The notes below the pieces were generated by a model, which worked only from the letters and a program-made list of their open reading frames with translations, was not told the DNA's origin and ran no database searches. From an uncultured Clostridia bacterium (lineage in GTDB: Bacteria > Bacillota > Clostridia > TANB77 > CAG-508): a DNA stretch of 51,966 nt. This document shows positions 50,391-51,966 of the stretch, in pieces. Where the stretch lies: positions 1-51,966 of the forward strand of contig CAKOVS010000010.1 of NCBI GenBank assembly GCA_934122085.1, given 5' to 3'. Within the stretch, counting starts at the first letter, position 1, and every line of letters begins with the position of its first letter. Position numbers and translations under genes: made by a program.

Positions 50391-51966
50391 CGTTTTTTAC
50401 AATTGGCATATGACCATTCATATCTATCCATTTATCAGCTATTATATATGTATTATTATTATCTTCATAAAAAACTTTCCATTTTGTATCTTTATCTGTC
50501 TTAGCAGTATAATTCTCTACATACCAACCATAATGTGTTTTCGCAACATAAATTGTAGCTGTACTAAATATTGTTCCATCTGTATTTCTTGCTTTTATTA
50601 TTGCTGTTCCCTTAGAAATTCCTTTTACTTTTCCAGTTTGATCTACTGTTGCGACACCAGAATTTGAAGTTTCCCATACAACTCTTTCTGTCGTTTGTCC
50701 TGGTGTTGTTTTTACTGTTAATTGAGTTTCTTTATTAATATCAATATCTTTCGAACTTGGACTAACTTCCAAATTCTTTATTGTTGCTATTACAGTTACT
50801 TTTGCAGTACAAGTTTTTCCATTATCTGTTCTAGCTATTATGTCTGTTGTTCCAATACTTACTCCTGTTACTAATCCACTATTTTTATCTACTGTTGCTA
50901 TACTTGAATCATTACTACTCCAAGTTATTCCTTTATTTATATTTGCTGTCCCTGGATTTACTGTTGCTGTTAATGTTGTTGTTGTTGTTCTACTCAAGTC
51001 CAATGTTACACTTGTTGTGCTCATTGTTACACTTGTTGGACTTGTTTGTACTGTTACTTTACATGATGCTGTCTTTCCATTTCCTGTTGTTACTGTTATT
51101 GTTGTAGTTCCATTTCTTACTCCTGTTACTAATCCACTATTTTTATCTACTGTTGCTATACTTGAATCATTACTTCTCCAAGTTATTCCTTTATTTATAT
51201 TTGCTGTCCCTGGATTTATTGTTGCTGTTAATGGCACTGTTTTATTTGTACTTATATCTAATGTTACATTTGTTTGATCTAATGTTACACCTGTTGGTGT
51301 TGTTTGTACTATTATCTTACATGATGCTGACTTTCCATTGTCTGTTGTTACTGTTATTGTTGTAGTTCCATTTTTTACTCCTGTTACTAATCCATCTTTT
51401 ACTGTGGCTATACTTGGATCATTACTACTCCAAGTTATTCCTGTTTGAACATTTGCTGTCCCTGGATTTACTGTTGCTTTTAATTGTACTGTTTTTGTTC
51501 CACTCATGTCTAGTGTTACATTTGTTTGATTTAATCTTACACTTGTTGGACTTGTTTGTACTGTTACCTTGCATGATGCTGACTTTCCATTGTCTGTTGT
51601 TACTGTTATTGTTGTGCTTCCGTTTTTTACTCCTGTTACTAATCCATTTGTAGTTACTGTTGCTATACTTGAATCATCACTTCTCCATGTTATTCCTGTT
51701 TGTACATTTGCTGTCCCTGGATTTACTGTTGCTGTTAATTGTACTGTTTTATTTGTACTTGTATCTAATGTTACATTTGTTTGATTTAATGTTACACCTG
51801 TTGGTGTTGTTTGTACTGTTATTGTACAAGATGCTGACTTTCCATTGTCTGTTGTTACTGTTATTGTTGTACTTCCGTTTTTTACTCCTGTTATTAATCC
51901 ATCTTTTACTGTGGCTATACTTGAATCATTACTCTTCCATGTTATTCCTGTTTGGACATTTGCTGT
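50344..51966 (-). CDS. Big_2 (Ig-like) repeat surface protein, partial, N-terminus beyond window
   Basis: The frame is open from the window edge to TGA at about 50346-50344. It contains at least five tandem Ig-like Big_2 units of 84-86 residues with TLTATVNPGTANINKGITWSS, SIATVDKNSGLVTGV and TTITVTTDNGKSASCKVTVQ-type signatures, then one more divergent unit (SPSSKDIDINKETQLTVKT), and the start of a C-terminal domain (TKWKVFYEDNNNTYIIADKW) that breaks into RLGRSMARMGK before the stop. No start or signal peptide is visible. A role in adhesion at the cell surface is likely. See 49749-50390 for the shifted remainder. Confidence 0.88.
   Translation of the reverse strand, partial: TANVQTGITWKSNDSSIATVKDGLITGVKNGSTTITVTTDNGKSASCTITVQTTPTGVTLNQTNVTLDTSTNKTVQLTATVNPGTANVQTGITWRSDDSSIATVTTNGLVTGVKNGSTTITVTTDNGKSASCKVTVQTSPTSVRLNQTNVTLDMSGTKTVQLKATVNPGTANVQTGITWSSNDPSIATVKDGLVTGVKNGTTTITVTTDNGKSASCKIIVQTTPTGVTLDQTNVTLDISTNKTVPLTATINPGTANINKGITWRSNDSSIATVDKNSGLVTGVRNGTTTITVTTGNGKTASCKVTVQTSPTSVTMSTTSVTLDLSRTTTTTLTATVNPGTANINKGITWSSNDSSIATVDKNSGLVTGVSIGTTDIIARTDNGKTCTAKVTVIATIKNLEVSPSSKDIDINKETQLTVKTTPGQTTERVVWETSNSGVATVDQTGKVKGISKGTAIIKARNTDGTIFSTATIYVAKTHYGWYVENYTAKTDKDTKWKVFYEDNNNTYIIADKWIDMNGHMPIVKNGGIFRLGRSMARMGK
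50871..51966. repeat. Tandem 252-258 bp repeats encoding Big_2 units
   Basis: The same DNA landmark (CTAATCCA) recurs at about 50871, 51129, 51387, 51639 and 51894, with intervals of 258, 258, 252 and 255 bp, all multiples of three. Units are highly alike at DNA level, so copy number may vary by recombination and assemblies may collapse. They continue beyond the edge. Confidence 0.9.

Noticed and set aside
50871..51966. Repeats as a possible CRISPR array
   Set aside because: Units are 252-258 bp, in frame and encode Ig-like domains; there is no short repeat-spacer pattern.

Overview
The window comes from a low-GC, spore-forming member of the Clostridia (Firmicutes). AT content is very high in most genes. 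The sporulation genes spoVAC-spoVAD-spoVAE, gpr, spoIVFA, spoIVFB and a ytxC-type gene are present, and ribosomal operons carry Firmicutes-style leaders (infC-rpmI-rplT and rplM-rpsI). The gene content suggests an anaerobe: formate-tetrahydrofolate ligase and a PflX-type radical SAM protein. No rRNA, tRNA, CRISPR array, prophage or intact insertion sequence was found by reading.

Layout. 0.1-1.4 kb: a lone GC-richer gene of unknown function with its own consensus promoter and terminator. 1.4-10.6 kb (minus strand): a 55-aa ORF, a GH15 glucoamylase-like enzyme, a beta-CASP nuclease, a coiled-coil protein, FtsK/SpoIIIE, a second coiled-coil protein and rsmD. 10.7-14.9 kb: a solitary pilin-like gene and the division genes divIVA and sepF, then an HlyD-like protein, miaA and a small membrane protein. 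14.9-25.4 kb: mutL with an eroded nuclease site, a GT4 glycosyltransferase, folA, a radical SAM protein, fhs, a PAP2-like protein, xseB, another pilin-like gene, hup and a SpoVB-like flippase. 25.5-26.5 kb (plus): rplM-rpsI. 26.6-36.2 kb (minus): a complete type IV pilus operon with a fused pilM-pilN gene. 36.4-38.3 kb (plus): spoVAC-D-E. 38.3-40.4 kb (minus): a 5'-nucleotidase and the infC operon. 40.4-41.0 kb: a second lone GC-richer gene. 41.2-43.8 kb: a DUF4912 protein and a GH57 branching enzyme. 43.9-48.0 kb: ytxC, gpr, spoIVFB, spoIVFA and a tail-anchored protein. 48.1 kb to the end: a sortase, a Cys-rich surface protein and a large Ig-like (Big_2) repeat protein that is frameshifted and runs off the window.

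How the parts fit. The GT4 transferase, GH57 branching enzyme, DUF4912 protein and GH15 hydrolase could together make and degrade an alpha-glucan reserve. PilMN, PilO, a PilP-like protein, the major pilin, PilD, PilB, PilT and PilC form a pilus machine, and solitary pilin-like genes at 10.7 and 22.6 kb could supply further subunits. SpoIVFA/SpoIVFB, GPR and SpoVA act successively in spore development and germination.

Most notable for follow-up: (i) two isolated GC-rich genes of unknown function, each with a perfect or near-perfect promoter, a strong ribosome site and a GC-rich terminator; (ii) WalR-like 11-bp-phased TGTAAY repeats upstream of rsmD, sepF and pilMN; (iii) a tandem pair of covarying hairpins and a 17-codon leader ORF overlapping the GH15 start; (iv) a MutL that has lost its endonuclease motifs; (v) three related hairpins that each begin at the T-run of an intrinsic terminator.
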